Assembly (NCBI RefSeq): GCF_910578445.1
Contig: NZ_CAJTQC010000030.1
Span: 1 to 33,840 of the forward strand
Direction of reading: 5' to 3'
Length of the DNA stretch: 33,840 nucleotides
Origin: an uncultured Duncaniella sp.
Lineage (GTDB): Bacteria; Bacteroidota; Bacteroidia; Bacteroidales; Muribaculaceae
Shown: piece by piece, positions 25,936-33,840 of the stretch
Layout of the letters: each line of letters starts with the position of its first letter
Numbering within the stretch: the first letter of the stretch is position 1
The notes under the pieces: generated by a model
Told to the model about the DNA's origin: nothing
Databases searched by the model: none
The model's input: the letters and a program-made list of their open reading frames with translations, nothing else
Made by a program: the position numbers and the translations under genes

Positions 25936-28668
25936 ATGGCTAAGAAACTCCTTTCGCTCCCGCCCAACCTTGTGGGATGCTTTCACGATATAACCGGACT
26001 TTCGAAATCGGAATTTTACTGCACCTCCGACCCCATCGGCCACAGACTTGGCAGCGGCGGCGGAACAACATGGATTCTCGAAGAATGTCATCGCGAGTCA
26101 GCCGACAGCGACAGTTTTGAAAAATGGATAGGTAAAGAACGTAAAATAATCATCCATGCCGGAGGCCAGAGCCGCCGTCTTCCCTCATATGCCCCTTCGG
26201 GCAAAGTGCTCACACCGATTCCCATTTTCCGTTGGGAACGCGGACAGTCCCTTTCACAGACTCTTCTCGACCTTCAGCTCCCACTCTACGAGCGCATCAT
26301 GTCGACAGCTCCTGCCACAGTCAATACCATGATTGTCAGCGGAGACGTTTATATCCGTGCAGCCGAACGCCTCGCCCCTGTCCCGAAAGCCGACGTTGTA
26401 TGCTACGGGCTATGGCTCAACTCATCAATCGCAAAAAACCACGGAGTCTTCTACAGCACTCACGATGCACCCTCTGTGCTCAACCGCATGTTGCAGAAAC
26501 CATCGGTCGAAAAACTCAATTCACTGCTTCAGACCGGCTACTTCCTCACCGATATAGGAATCTGGCTTCTCAGTGACCGTGCGGTCGAACTGCTGCGCAA
26601 GCGTTCGAGAAACGCAGACGGCTCTTTCAAGGAATATGACCTCTACTCCGAATTCGGACGGGCTCTCGGCACTGACCCTGAAATCATCGACCCTGAACTA
26701 CGCGAGCTTTCCGTAGCAATCGTGCCGCTTCCCGGAGGACAGTTCTATCACTTCGGGACAGGCCGCGAAATGATTTCATCAACCCTCGCAGTCCAGAACA
26801 TCGTCAACGACCAGCGCGAAATCATGCACCGAGACCGCAAGCCGCACCCTTCGATTTTTGTCCAGAATACCATAACCGAAATCCAGTTTGAGGCATCAAA
26901 CACCAACATCTGGATTGAAAACAGCCATATTTCCAAGGGATGGACACTCACAAGCGACCACATCATCACCGGAGTCCCGGCCAATGACTGGCAGCTTTCA
27001 CTCTCTCCGGGACAATGTGTCGACATTATTCCTGTAAATGATGAAGACTACGCAGTGCGCGTCTACAACATCGACGACCGCTTTGCAGGCGATGAGCAGA
27101 AACGTCCGCAGTTCCCAATCGTCACAGACATCGCCGAGATGGGACGTATCGTCAAAGCCATGCTTGAAGGCAACGCCGATCTTACAGGCTACGAAATGCT
27201 GAGTGCCGAACGCATCTCAGACATCGCGCGTCTCGACCGTCTCGTCGCACAGCGCCGCACTTTCCGCAAACAAAACCGCATAGCGCTTGCTGAAAACCAT
27301 AACCATAGCGTTTTCTATCAGACCGACCTGCTCGAAGCAGCCAAAGCATTCGCCACTGATCCAATCCCTCTGCCCGCCCCTATTGCCGAGACAGAACCGC
27401 TCGTGAAACGTGCGAGCGACGCAATGTTCCGCGCGGAAGTGAAACGGCGCTCCAATCAGGAGTGGAAAGCCGATCAGGACACGGCCTTCTCAATACTCCG
27501 TGAGGGGCTCACACGCTCAGCACTTGAAAAGAAACAGCTGCCGCGCCGCGCCGTATGCTCCGACCAGATTGTATGGAGCCGCTCACCTGTGCGCATCGAC
27601 ATCGCAGGAGGCTGGAGCGACACCGCCCCCTACTGCCTGATGGAAGGCGGAACTGTCATCAACTTCGCCATCGAACTCAACGGGCAACCACCGCTGCAGG
27701 CCTACGTGCGTCCGTGTAAAGAGCCCCACATCATCTGCCGAAGCATCGACCTCGGCGCGGAAGAACGCATTGACAATTTTGATGCCATACTCGACTTCCA
27801 CCGTGTAGGAAGTCCGTTCTCGATACCCAAGGCCGCACTCGCACTCGCCGGTTTCCATCCCCGTTTCTGCGAAGTCACCTACCCTTCGCTCAAAGCCCAG
27901 CTCGAAGACTTCGGTTCAGGACTTGAAATCACACTCTTCTCGGCCATACCGGCCGGAAGCGGTCTCGGCACAAGCAGCATCCTTGCAGCAACCGTACTCG
28001 GCGCAATCAGCGACTTCTGCTCACTTGCTTGGGACAAGAACGAAATCTGTAGCCGCACACTCGTGCTCGAACAGCTCCTCACCACCGGAGGAGGCTGGCA
28101 GGACCAGTTCGGAGGCGTCATCGGAGGCGTCAAACTGCTCCAGACCACAAAGGGATTCGAACAGAACCCGATGGTCAGCTGGCTGCCCGACACACTTTTC
28201 ACCGACCCTGAATATGCCTCATGCCATCTGCTGTATTACACCGGCATAACCCGCACAGCCAAGGACATTCTTGCAGAAATAGTCCGCAACATGTTCCTCA
28301 ACGAAGGCGCACAGCTGCGTCTGCTCCGCAGCATGAAGGCCCACACGATGGAAATGTATGATGCCATCATGCGCTGCAACTTCAACCGTCTCGGCGAACT
28401 TGTCCGCACCACTTGGAATCAGAAAATGGCTATTGACCGCGGGACAAATCCCCCTGAAGTCGATGCAATCACCCGCCGTATCGACGACCTGTGTCTCGGC
28501 TACAAGCTCCCCGGCGCCGGAGGTGGAGGCTATCTCTACATGATTGCAAAAGACCCCGAGGCAGCCGCACGCATCCGCCAGCTTCTCCACACCGAGCCGC
28601 TGCGCCCCAACGCCCGTCTCGTAGACCTTTCGCTCTCACGCTCCGGCCTCACAGTTACGAGAAGCTAA
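25936..28668 (+). CDS. fkp: Bifunctional L-fucokinase / GDP-L-fucose pyrophosphorylase
   Basis: The 910-residue protein matches Bacteroides fragilis Fkp along its length as I remember it. The N-terminal pyrophosphorylase part has LGSGGGTTW (38-46) and HAGGQSRRLP (74-83), with FRWERGQ following. The middle region has a short beta-helix-like linker (FVQNTITE, ENSHISKGW, HIITGVP). The C-terminal GHMP kinase (from about 540) has SPVRIDIAGGWSDT, PAGSGLGTSS (about 672-681) and GAGGGGYLYM (about 860). It phosphorylates free L-fucose and converts fucose-1-phosphate to GDP-fucose in the cytosol, feeding fucosylation of capsule and surface glycoproteins. The protein is slightly shorter than the roughly 950-residue B. 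fragilis enzyme, mainly in the linker. A hexapeptide transferase follows after 26 bp. Confidence 0.97.
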   Translation: MAKKLLSLPPNLVGCFHDITGLSKSEFYCTSDPIGHRLGSGGGTTWILEECHRESADSDSFEKWIGKERKIIIHAGGQSRRLPSYAPSGKVLTPIPIFRWERGQSLSQTLLDLQLPLYERIMSTAPATVNTMIVSGDVYIRAAERLAPVPKADVVCYGLWLNSSIAKNHGVFYSTHDAPSVLNRMLQKPSVEKLNSLLQTGYFLTDIGIWLLSDRAVELLRKRSRNADGSFKEYDLYSEFGRALGTDPEIIDPELRELSVAIVPLPGGQFYHFGTGREMISSTLAVQNIVNDQREIMHRDRKPHPSIFVQNTITEIQFEASNTNIWIENSHISKGWTLTSDHIITGVPANDWQLSLSPGQCVDIIPVNDEDYAVRVYNIDDRFAGDEQKRPQFPIVTDIAEMGRIVKAMLEGNADLTGYEMLSAERISDIARLDRLVAQRRTFRKQNRIALAENHNHSVFYQTDLLEAAKAFATDPIPLPAPIAETEPLVKRASDAMFRAEVKRRSNQEWKADQDTAFSILREGLTRSALEKKQLPRRAVCSDQIVWSRSPVRIDIAGGWSDTAPYCLMEGGTVINFAIELNGQPPLQAYVRPCKEPHIICRSIDLGAEERIDNFDAILDFHRVGSPFSIPKAALALAGFHPRFCEVTYPSLKAQLEDFGSGLEITLFSAIPAGSGLGTSSILAATVLGAISDFCSLAWDKNEICSRTLVLEQLLTTGGGWQDQFGGVIGGVKLLQTTKGFEQNPMVSWLPDTLFTDPEYASCHLLYYTGITRTAKDILAEIVRNMFLNEGAQLRLLRSMKAHTMEMYDAIMRCNFNRLGELVRTTWNQKMAIDRGTNPPEVDAITRRIDDLCLGYKLPGAGGGGYLYMIAKDPEAAARIRQLLHTEPLRPNARLVDLSLSRSGLTVTRS

Positions 28669-28694
28669 GAGACTGTAAATAATAGAAAAACATT

Positions 28695-29183
28695 ATGCTC
28701 AACGCTATCAGGCTCTACCGTCTGGCCAACTGGTTTTACAGGCATCACATCCCGCTGCTGCCACAACTGTTGCAACTACTGATATTCATCAACTATAACT
28801 GCTCTGTAAGCTATAAGATGAGAATCGGGAAAGGGACGTTCTTCAACCACGGAGGAATCGGCGTGCTCATCAACCCTGAGGCCACCATCGGTGATGACTG
28901 TAAAATCGGCAACAATGTCTCCATCGTGGGACAAGGGCCATACAAAGAATGCCCGAAAATAGGCAACCGAGTCTACATCGGGCCCGGAGCTGTGGTCCAA
29001 GGCCCTGTCATTATCGAGGACGAGGTCATTATTGCCCCAAACGCGGTTGTCAACAAAAGCGTACGGCGTGGCAAAATTGTCGGTGGAATTCCGGCCAGAA
29101 TCCTCGGCGATGTATCAGACCTCGACTATGATATATTTGCCGACGAAAGCTGGAAAGAGGGCTATAAAAGCTTTCTGGAATAG
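28695..29183 (+). CDS. Short hexapeptide-repeat acyltransferase (serine acetyltransferase-like)
   Basis: The 162-residue protein has a short hydrophobic helical N-terminus (LYRLANWFYRHHIPLLPQLL) and then left-handed beta-helix hexapeptide repeats from about 42 to 140 (IGKGTFFNH, IGDDCKIGNNVSIVG, IGNRVYIGPGAVV, IIAPNAVV), ending KIVGGIPARILG. This is the architecture of LbH_SAT-type acetyltransferases found in polysaccharide loci. The large N-terminal helical domain of CysE is absent, so a role in O-acetylating a glycan or lipid is more likely than cysteine synthesis. The histidine in FFNHGGIGVLI is a candidate catalytic base. It is 26 bp downstream of fkp on the same strand and ahead of a terminator, so probably co-transcribed with it. 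The acceptor is unknown. Confidence 0.85.
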   Translation: MLNAIRLYRLANWFYRHHIPLLPQLLQLLIFINYNCSVSYKMRIGKGTFFNHGGIGVLINPEATIGDDCKIGNNVSIVGQGPYKECPKIGNRVYIGPGAVVQGPVIIEDEVIIAPNAVVNKSVRRGKIVGGIPARILGDVSDLDYDIFADESWKEGYKSFLE

Positions 29184-29262
29184 CCACCTATCGTGTCGCC
29201 GACACTCTCCCATTCGTGGCGATTTCGACGAAATGACCCTTAGAATTTTGCGTTTTTAACAT

Positions 29263-29289
29263 TAGGCTCCAAGTTTTGGAGCCTATTTT
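29263..29289 (+). terminator. Terminator of the fkp-acyltransferase operon
   Basis: TAGGCTCCAA (29263-29272) and TTGGAGCCTA (29276-29285) form a perfect 10-bp stem with a GTT loop, followed by TTTT. It lies about 80 bases past the acyltransferase stop and directly before the lysS promoter. Confidence 0.85.
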
Positions 29290-29321
29290 GTTGGGCATAG
29301 AGGAAAAAATAATTAATTTTG
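29290..29321 (+). promoter_or_regulatory. Promoter of the lysS-gpsA-pgi cluster
   Basis: TAATTTTG (29314-29321) is a full -7 consensus match. GTTG (29290-29293) lies 20 bases upstream as an imperfect -33 box. Transcription would start near 29328, about 75 bases before the lysS ATG at 29403. The box begins immediately after the preceding terminator. Confidence 0.6.
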
Positions 29322-29402
29322 CAATTGTTTCCCTATCTGCGGACAGGAAAACAAGTATGGTTTACCACCTTAATATATATTATAAGTAAAAATCATCAAT
29401 AT

Positions 29403-31145
29403 ATGAACATCCTTGAACTCAGTGAACAAGAGATAGTGCGCCGAGGAAGCCTCGACGAAATGCGCCGACGTGGCATTGACCCGTTTCCTGCTGACGAATT
29501 TCCTGTAACCGGATACTCAGACGAAATTAAAGAGACATTTACCGACGACGCCCCCCAGCGTGAGGTCGCAGTCGCCGGACGAATCATGGGTCGCCGCATC
29601 ATGGGCAAAGCCTCTTTCCTTGAGCTTCAGGACTCACATGGACGAATACAGGTCTATGTCAACCGCGACGAAATCTGTCCGGACGAAGACAAGGACCTCT
29701 ACAATGTCGTATTCAAGAAACTTCTCGACATTGGCGACTTCGTAGGAATCAATGGCTACGTGTTCCGCACCCAGACAGGAGAAATCTCCGTGCATGCACA
29801 GAAACTCACAGTGCTCGGCAAGTCAATCCGTCCACTCCCTATCGTAAAAGTCAAGGACGGTGTGACTTATGATGCGTTTGACGACCCCGAGCTCCGCTAC
29901 CGCCGCCGCTATGTCGACCTTATTGTCAACGAAGGCGTAAAAGAAATCTTCGTGAAGCGCACAAAGGTGATGAACTCGATGCGTAACTACTTCAACGAGC
30001 ATGGCTACATGGAAGTCGAAACCCCGATTCTCCAGTCGATCGCCGGAGGTGCAAGCGCCCGCCCGTTCATCACACACCACAACTCGCTCAACATTGAGCT
30101 TTACATGCGAATCGCAACCGAACTTTACCTCAAGCGACTTATCGTAGGCGGTTTCGACGGCGTGTATGAAATCGGCAAGAACTTCCGCAACGAGGGTATG
30201 GACCGCACCCATAACCCGGAATTCACCTGTATGGAAATCTACGTAGCCTACAAGGACTACAACTGGATGATGGAATTCACCGAAAAGCTGGTTGAGAAAA
30301 TCTGCCTCGACGTCAACGGCACTACTCAGGTTAAGGTAGGCGACAACATAATCGACTTCAAAGCCCCCTATCGCCGCGTGACCATGACCGATGCCATCAA
30401 GGAACACACCGGCATCGACATCACCGGCATGACCGAAGAGCAGCTCCGCGAAGCAGCTCGCTCGCTCGGAATCGAAGTCGACGAAACAATGGGTAAAGGC
30501 AAGCTCATCGACGAAATCTTCGGTGAAAAGTGCGAAGGGACATACATCCAGCCGACTTTCATCATCGACTACCCCATCGAAATGTCACCCCTCACCAAGC
30601 GTCACCGCAACAATCCCGATCTCACAGAGCGTTTCGAGCTTATGGTCAACGGCAAAGAGCTTGCCAATGCCTACTCGGAGCTTAATGACCCGATTGACCA
30701 GTATGAACGCTTCGTAGAGCAGATGAAACTTGCCGACAAGGGCGATGACGAGGCTATGATTATCGATCAGGATTTCGTACGTTCACTCGAATACGGCATG
30801 CCTCCCACATCAGGCATGGGCATGGGTATCGACCGTCTCGTAATGCTCATGACAGGTCAGACTACAATTCAGGAAGTGTTGTTCTTCCCGCAGATGCGTC
30901 CTGAAAAGGTGCAGCGTCGCGACAAGGAAGAAGCCTTCACCGCAATAGGAGTACCGGCCGAATGGGTAGCCCCGATTTACAAGGCCGGCATCTACACCAT
31001 CGAACAGCTTGCAGGACAGGCTGCCGGGAAACTCCATCAGGAACTCTGCGGCATCAACAAGAAGTTTAAACTCGGCTTCAAATCACCGCTCATCGGTGAA
31101 GTCGAACAATGGATTGCAGCTGCAGCTCCCTCAGCAGCTGAATAA
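29403..31145 (+). CDS. lysS: Lysyl-tRNA synthetase, class II
   Basis: The 580-residue class II lysyl-tRNA synthetase has an N-terminal OB-fold anticodon-binding domain (about 55-155, VAGRIMGRRIMGKASFLEL), motif 2 FRNEGMDRTHNPEF (from 261) and motif 3 GMGMGIDRL (about 472). It charges tRNA-Lys in the cytosol. After motif 3 there is a C-terminal extension of about 80 residues (IGVPAEWVAPIYKAGIYTIE onward) with a helical, HhH-like look that I associate with Bacteroidales LysS. I chose the ATG at 29403 (MNILELSEQEIVRRGSL); an in-frame ATG at 29319 overlaps the promoter box and would add 28 unrelated residues. gpsA follows 33 bp later. Confidence 0.97.
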   Translation: MNILELSEQEIVRRGSLDEMRRRGIDPFPADEFPVTGYSDEIKETFTDDAPQREVAVAGRIMGRRIMGKASFLELQDSHGRIQVYVNRDEICPDEDKDLYNVVFKKLLDIGDFVGINGYVFRTQTGEISVHAQKLTVLGKSIRPLPIVKVKDGVTYDAFDDPELRYRRRYVDLIVNEGVKEIFVKRTKVMNSMRNYFNEHGYMEVETPILQSIAGGASARPFITHHNSLNIELYMRIATELYLKRLIVGGFDGVYEIGKNFRNEGMDRTHNPEFTCMEIYVAYKDYNWMMEFTEKLVEKICLDVNGTTQVKVGDNIIDFKAPYRRVTMTDAIKEHTGIDITGMTEEQLREAARSLGIEVDETMGKGKLIDEIFGEKCEGTYIQPTFIIDYPIEMSPLTKRHRNNPDLTERFELMVNGKELANAYSELNDPIDQYERFVEQMKLADKGDDEAMIIDQDFVRSLEYGMPPTSGMGMGIDRLVMLMTGQTTIQEVLFFPQMRPEKVQRRDKEEAFTAIGVPAEWVAPIYKAGIYTIEQLAGQAAGKLHQELCGINKKFKLGFKSPLIGEVEQWIAAAAPSAAE

Positions 31146-31178
31146 TAAACAGAAATCCTTCATCAGTTCGCGCATATC

Positions 31179-32171
31179 ATGGCATTCAATAAAATAGCAG
31201 TTATGGGAGGCGGAAGCTGGGCTACAGCTCTTGCCCGGCTTCTCCTTCGCAACTGCGACTCTATACTCTGGTACATGCGGCGCGATGACCGCATAGAGGA
31301 TTTCAAGAGGCTTGGACACAACCCGGCATATCTCACCGATGTGCAGTTTGACGTGTCGCGCATTGAATTTTCAAGCGACATAAATTATGTATGCAACCAT
31401 GCCGACACTCTGCTGATGGTCATGCCCTCGCCCTACTTCAAGACGCATATCAACAAAATCACAGTCGATATCTCTGACAAATATGTAGTGTCGGCCGTGA
31501 AAGGTATTGTGCCGGGCGATAATGAAATCATCTCAGATTTCGTCATGCACCATTTCGGTGTGAAATCAGACAATCTGCTTGTCGTTGCCGGGCCTTGCCA
31601 TGCAGAAGAAGTAGCGCTCGACCGTCCGAGTTTCCTCACGGTCGGCTGTCATAATGTCCAGAACGCTATTGAATTCGGCAATAAGCTATCCTCGCCCAAC
31701 ACACGTACCATCCCGTCGAGCGATGTCGAAGGCATCGAGTATGCTGCCGTACTTAAGAACGTCTACTCCATCGGAGCAGGGATTGTTCACGGTATGAAAG
31801 GAGGCGACAATCTCCTTGCGATGCTTGTCAGCAACGCCATACGCGAGATGGAGCGTTTCATTGACGAAGCATGTCCGCGCCCGCGTTGCATCTGCGACTC
31901 CGTTTACCTCGGCGACCTTCTGGTCACTGCCTATTCACGCTTCTCACGCAACCACAATTTCGGGTCAATCATAGGCAAAGGATACTCCGTATCCACAGCG
32001 AGGATGGAAATGGAGCAGACCGCCGAAGGTTACTACGGCACTAAATGTATCAAGGAAATCAATAAAAAATATGGTGTCGAGATGCCTATTCTCGATGCCG
32101 TCTACGACATTCTCTACCGCCATGCCAACGCTGAGCGCGCTATCCGCGCCCTCGGAAAATGGTTTATCTGA
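31179..32171 (+). CDS. gpsA: NAD(P)H-dependent glycerol-3-phosphate dehydrogenase
   Basis: The 330-residue protein has the N-terminal Rossmann motif MGGGSWATALA (9-19), VSAVKGI and AGPCHAEEVA in the cofactor-binding half, and the catalytic lysine in AAVLKNVYSIGAGI (Lys193). GDLLVTAYSRFSRN and the ARMEMEQTAEGYY segment are typical GpsA substrate-domain elements. It reduces dihydroxyacetone phosphate to sn-glycerol-3-phosphate for phospholipid synthesis in the cytosol. The length is normal. It lies between lysS and pgi on the same strand with short gaps, an order I recall from other Bacteroidales genomes, so the three are probably co-transcribed. Confidence 0.97.
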   Translation: MAFNKIAVMGGGSWATALARLLLRNCDSILWYMRRDDRIEDFKRLGHNPAYLTDVQFDVSRIEFSSDINYVCNHADTLLMVMPSPYFKTHINKITVDISDKYVVSAVKGIVPGDNEIISDFVMHHFGVKSDNLLVVAGPCHAEEVALDRPSFLTVGCHNVQNAIEFGNKLSSPNTRTIPSSDVEGIEYAAVLKNVYSIGAGIVHGMKGGDNLLAMLVSNAIREMERFIDEACPRPRCICDSVYLGDLLVTAYSRFSRNHNFGSIIGKGYSVSTARMEMEQTAEGYYGTKCIKEINKKYGVEMPILDAVYDILYRHANAERAIRALGKWFI

Positions 32172-32246
32172 CACACGACTATTCCTAATATAATCAACCC
32201 TATAACAAATCAAAAAACGACAATCGGATATAAAAACTAAAATAAC

Positions 32247-33587
32247 ATGAAAACCTTATCTGTTGACATTAAAAACGTGCTCGGAACTGTGAGCCGTGAA
32301 GACATCAATAAACTTGATGGCAAGGCTGCTAACGCCCTTGAAAAAGTGCTTAACGGCACAGGTGAAGGCAGCGACTTCCTCGGATGGGTAAATCTTCCCA
32401 CCGACACAACCGAAGCACTCCTCGACGATATCGTCGCTACCGCCGAATCACTCCGCCAGAACTGCGACACCGTGGTTGCAATCGGCATCGGAGGCTCTTA
32501 TCTCGGAGCTAAAGCCGTGATTGAGGCCCTCAGCGACAGTTTCGCCGCATATCGTCCTGCATCTGAAGGCAATCCTAAAGTCCTCTTCGCCGGACAGAAC
32601 ATCGGTGAAGACTACCTCTATGAGCTTCAGGACTATCTGAAAGACAAACGTTTCGGTATCATCGTGATTTCAAAGAGCGGAACAACCACCGAACCCGCCA
32701 TCGCCTTCCGTCTTCTCAAAGAGCAGCTTGAACGTCAGCTCGGAGTCGACGAAGCACGCAAGCGCATCGTGGCCATCACCGACGCTCAGCGCGGCGCTCT
32801 CCGTCGCCTCGCCACCGAAGAAGGCTACAAGACTTTTGTCATCGCCGACAACGTTGGCGGCCGTTTCTCGGTTCTCACCCCTGTAGGCCTCCTTCCAATC
32901 GCTGTTGCCGGATTTGACATCCGCGCTCTCATCGATGGCGCTGCCGAAATGGAAAAAATGACCAATACTCCCGACGCTTCAAATCCGTCTTATCTCTACG
33001 CCGAAACCCGCAACGCTCTCTACCTTGCAGGCAAAAAGACAGAAATTCTCGTCAACTACAACCCCAAACTCCACTTCTTCGGCGAATGGTGGAAACAGCT
33101 CTATGGCGAAAGCGAAGGCAAGGACAACCTTGGAATATTCCCCGCCGCTGTCGACAATTCAACCGACCTCCATTCAATGGGCCAGTGGATTCAGGAAGGC
33201 GAGCGCACCATCTTTGAGACTGTGATTTCAGTGGTTGAAAGCAAGCACGAAAAATTCATCCCGTCTGACGAAGCCAACCTTGACGGTCTCAACTACATTG
33301 CCGGCAAGCACGTCGACGAAGTAAACAAGATGGCAGAACTCGGAACACGTATCGCCCACGTCGACGGAGGTGTGCCCAACATGATTGTAACCATCCCCGC
33401 ACTTGAAGAGAAATATCTCGGCCAGCTCATCTATTTCTTCGAGAAGGCTTGCGGTATCAGTGGCTACATCCTCGGAGTCAACCCCTTCAACCAGCCCGGT
33501 GTAGAGGCCTACAAGCGCAACATGTTCGCACTTCTCGAAAAGCCCGGCTACGAAAAGGAGACTGAAGCCATCAAATCGCGTCTCTGA
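32247..33587 (+). CDS. pgi: Glucose-6-phosphate isomerase
   Basis: The 446-residue protein is the short form of phosphoglucose isomerase seen in Bacteroidetes and Firmicutes. AIGIGGSYLGAKAV (from about 78) and VISKSGTTTEP (about 140-150) are the sugar-phosphate binding loops. GGRFSVLTPVGLLP follows, along with the catalytic-region glutamate in YGESEGKDNLG and His309 in TDLHSMGQW. The active-site lysine lies in NPFNQPGVEAYKRNMF near the C-terminus. It interconverts glucose-6-phosphate and fructose-6-phosphate in the cytosol. It begins 75 bp after gpsA and is followed by a strong terminator, so it closes the cluster. Confidence 0.97.
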   Translation: MKTLSVDIKNVLGTVSREDINKLDGKAANALEKVLNGTGEGSDFLGWVNLPTDTTEALLDDIVATAESLRQNCDTVVAIGIGGSYLGAKAVIEALSDSFAAYRPASEGNPKVLFAGQNIGEDYLYELQDYLKDKRFGIIVISKSGTTTEPAIAFRLLKEQLERQLGVDEARKRIVAITDAQRGALRRLATEEGYKTFVIADNVGGRFSVLTPVGLLPIAVAGFDIRALIDGAAEMEKMTNTPDASNPSYLYAETRNALYLAGKKTEILVNYNPKLHFFGEWWKQLYGESEGKDNLGIFPAAVDNSTDLHSMGQWIQEGERTIFETVISVVESKHEKFIPSDEANLDGLNYIAGKHVDEVNKMAELGTRIAHVDGGVPNMIVTIPALEEKYLGQLIYFFEKACGISGYILGVNPFNQPGVEAYKRNMFALLEKPGYEKETEAIKSRL

Positions 33588-33643
33588 TACGACGACTGAC
33601 GGCTGCAAACCTCAACGGCAACCTTGTCAGTAATCATACTATA

Positions 33644-33680
33644 AAGCCTCGCCCCGCACAGGAGCGAGGCTTCTTTCTTT
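33644..33680 (+). terminator. Terminator after pgi
   Basis: AAGCCTCGC (33644-33652) and GCGAGGCTT (33664-33672) pair perfectly, and two more C-G pairs follow an A/C mismatch around a GCACA loop. A CTTTCTTT tail follows. It lies 57 bases past the pgi stop. Confidence 0.85.
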
Positions 33681-33727
33681 GACAGCCTACATCTTTAGGA
33701 TTCTATGCAGCACTAACACGGCTATAG

Positions 33728-33778
33728 ATTGCCACGCACAAAAATTTTTCGTAATTTTGCATTTTGAAGTTACGAAAA
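33728..33778 (+). promoter_or_regulatory. Promoter with operator-like inverted repeat for a gene beyond the right edge
   Basis: TAATTTTG (33752-33759) matches the -7 consensus, with ATTG (33728-33731) 20 bases upstream. A perfect 9-bp inverted repeat, TTTTCGTAA (33746-33754) and TTACGAAAA (33770-33778), brackets the box and the likely start site. No open reading frame of useful length begins before the window ends; the ATG at 33798 stops after four codons. Confidence 0.5.
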
Positions 33779-33840
33779 GAGTGTAATTTATTGGAAATGA
33801 GCGTAGGTTAATTGCTCTTGATAGTAATAGGTTACGATTT

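Noticed and set aside
29823..30407. A 194-codon minus-strand frame within lysS
   Set aside because: lysS motifs cover the same region on the other strand, and the antisense translation is the Val/Asp/His-rich type expected as a mirror of its codon usage.

Overview
The window looks like a chromosomal segment from a gut-type member of the Bacteroidales, most plausibly Muribaculaceae or a close relative. The pointers are Bacteroidetes promoter boxes (TAnnTTTG with an upstream TTTG-like box), a bifunctional fucokinase/GDP-fucose pyrophosphorylase (Fkp), a CfxA/CblA-like subclass A2 beta-lactamase, large secreted proteins with type IX secretion (T9SS) style C-termini, and the lysS-gpsA-pgi gene order. 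The family assignment is inference; no 16S or marker comparison was possible.

Left edge (1-370): the 5' part of an IS4-family (DUF4372-type) transposase on the minus strand, followed by an apparent element end that abuts a perfect 21-bp terminator hairpin. Region 387-13684 (minus strand) is a probable two-gene operon of very large surface or secreted proteins. The upstream gene encodes a 2153-residue protein with about 31 tandem 61-residue Listeria-Bacteroides/InlB-B-like repeats. The downstream gene encodes a 2264-residue C10 (streptopain-family) cysteine peptidase with three BspA-like leucine-rich-repeat blocks. Both share a GDECRG-containing beta module and a T9SS-type tail, and the hairpin at 312-370 ends the unit. 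This operon is the most unusual part of the window.

Region 14.1-16.2 kb (minus) carries a class A beta-lactamase lipoprotein with a well-formed promoter, a small two-helix envelope protein of unknown function, and tRNA-Leu(CAA). Region 16.3-19.7 kb (minus) is a housekeeping cluster transcribed rnz, then Xaa-Pro aminopeptidase, then gamma-class carbonic anhydrase, closed by a large hairpin. Region 19.9-25.7 kb (minus) holds two DUF3857/transglutaminase-like exported proteins, one with an intact Cys-His-Asp triad and one without, and an exported beta-propeller-like protein.

At 25.67-25.94 kb transcription diverges around a perfect inverted repeat that includes the fkp -7 box. The plus-strand half has fkp plus a short hexapeptide acyltransferase (fucose activation and probably glycan acetylation), a terminator, then lysS-gpsA-pgi (lysyl-tRNA synthesis, glycerol-3-phosphate for phospholipids, glycolysis), a terminator, and a promoter with an operator-like inverted repeat for a gene beyond the right edge. 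The plus-strand genes favour C-ending codons, whereas the leftmost intergenic regions and the beta-lactamase neighbourhood are much more AT-rich.
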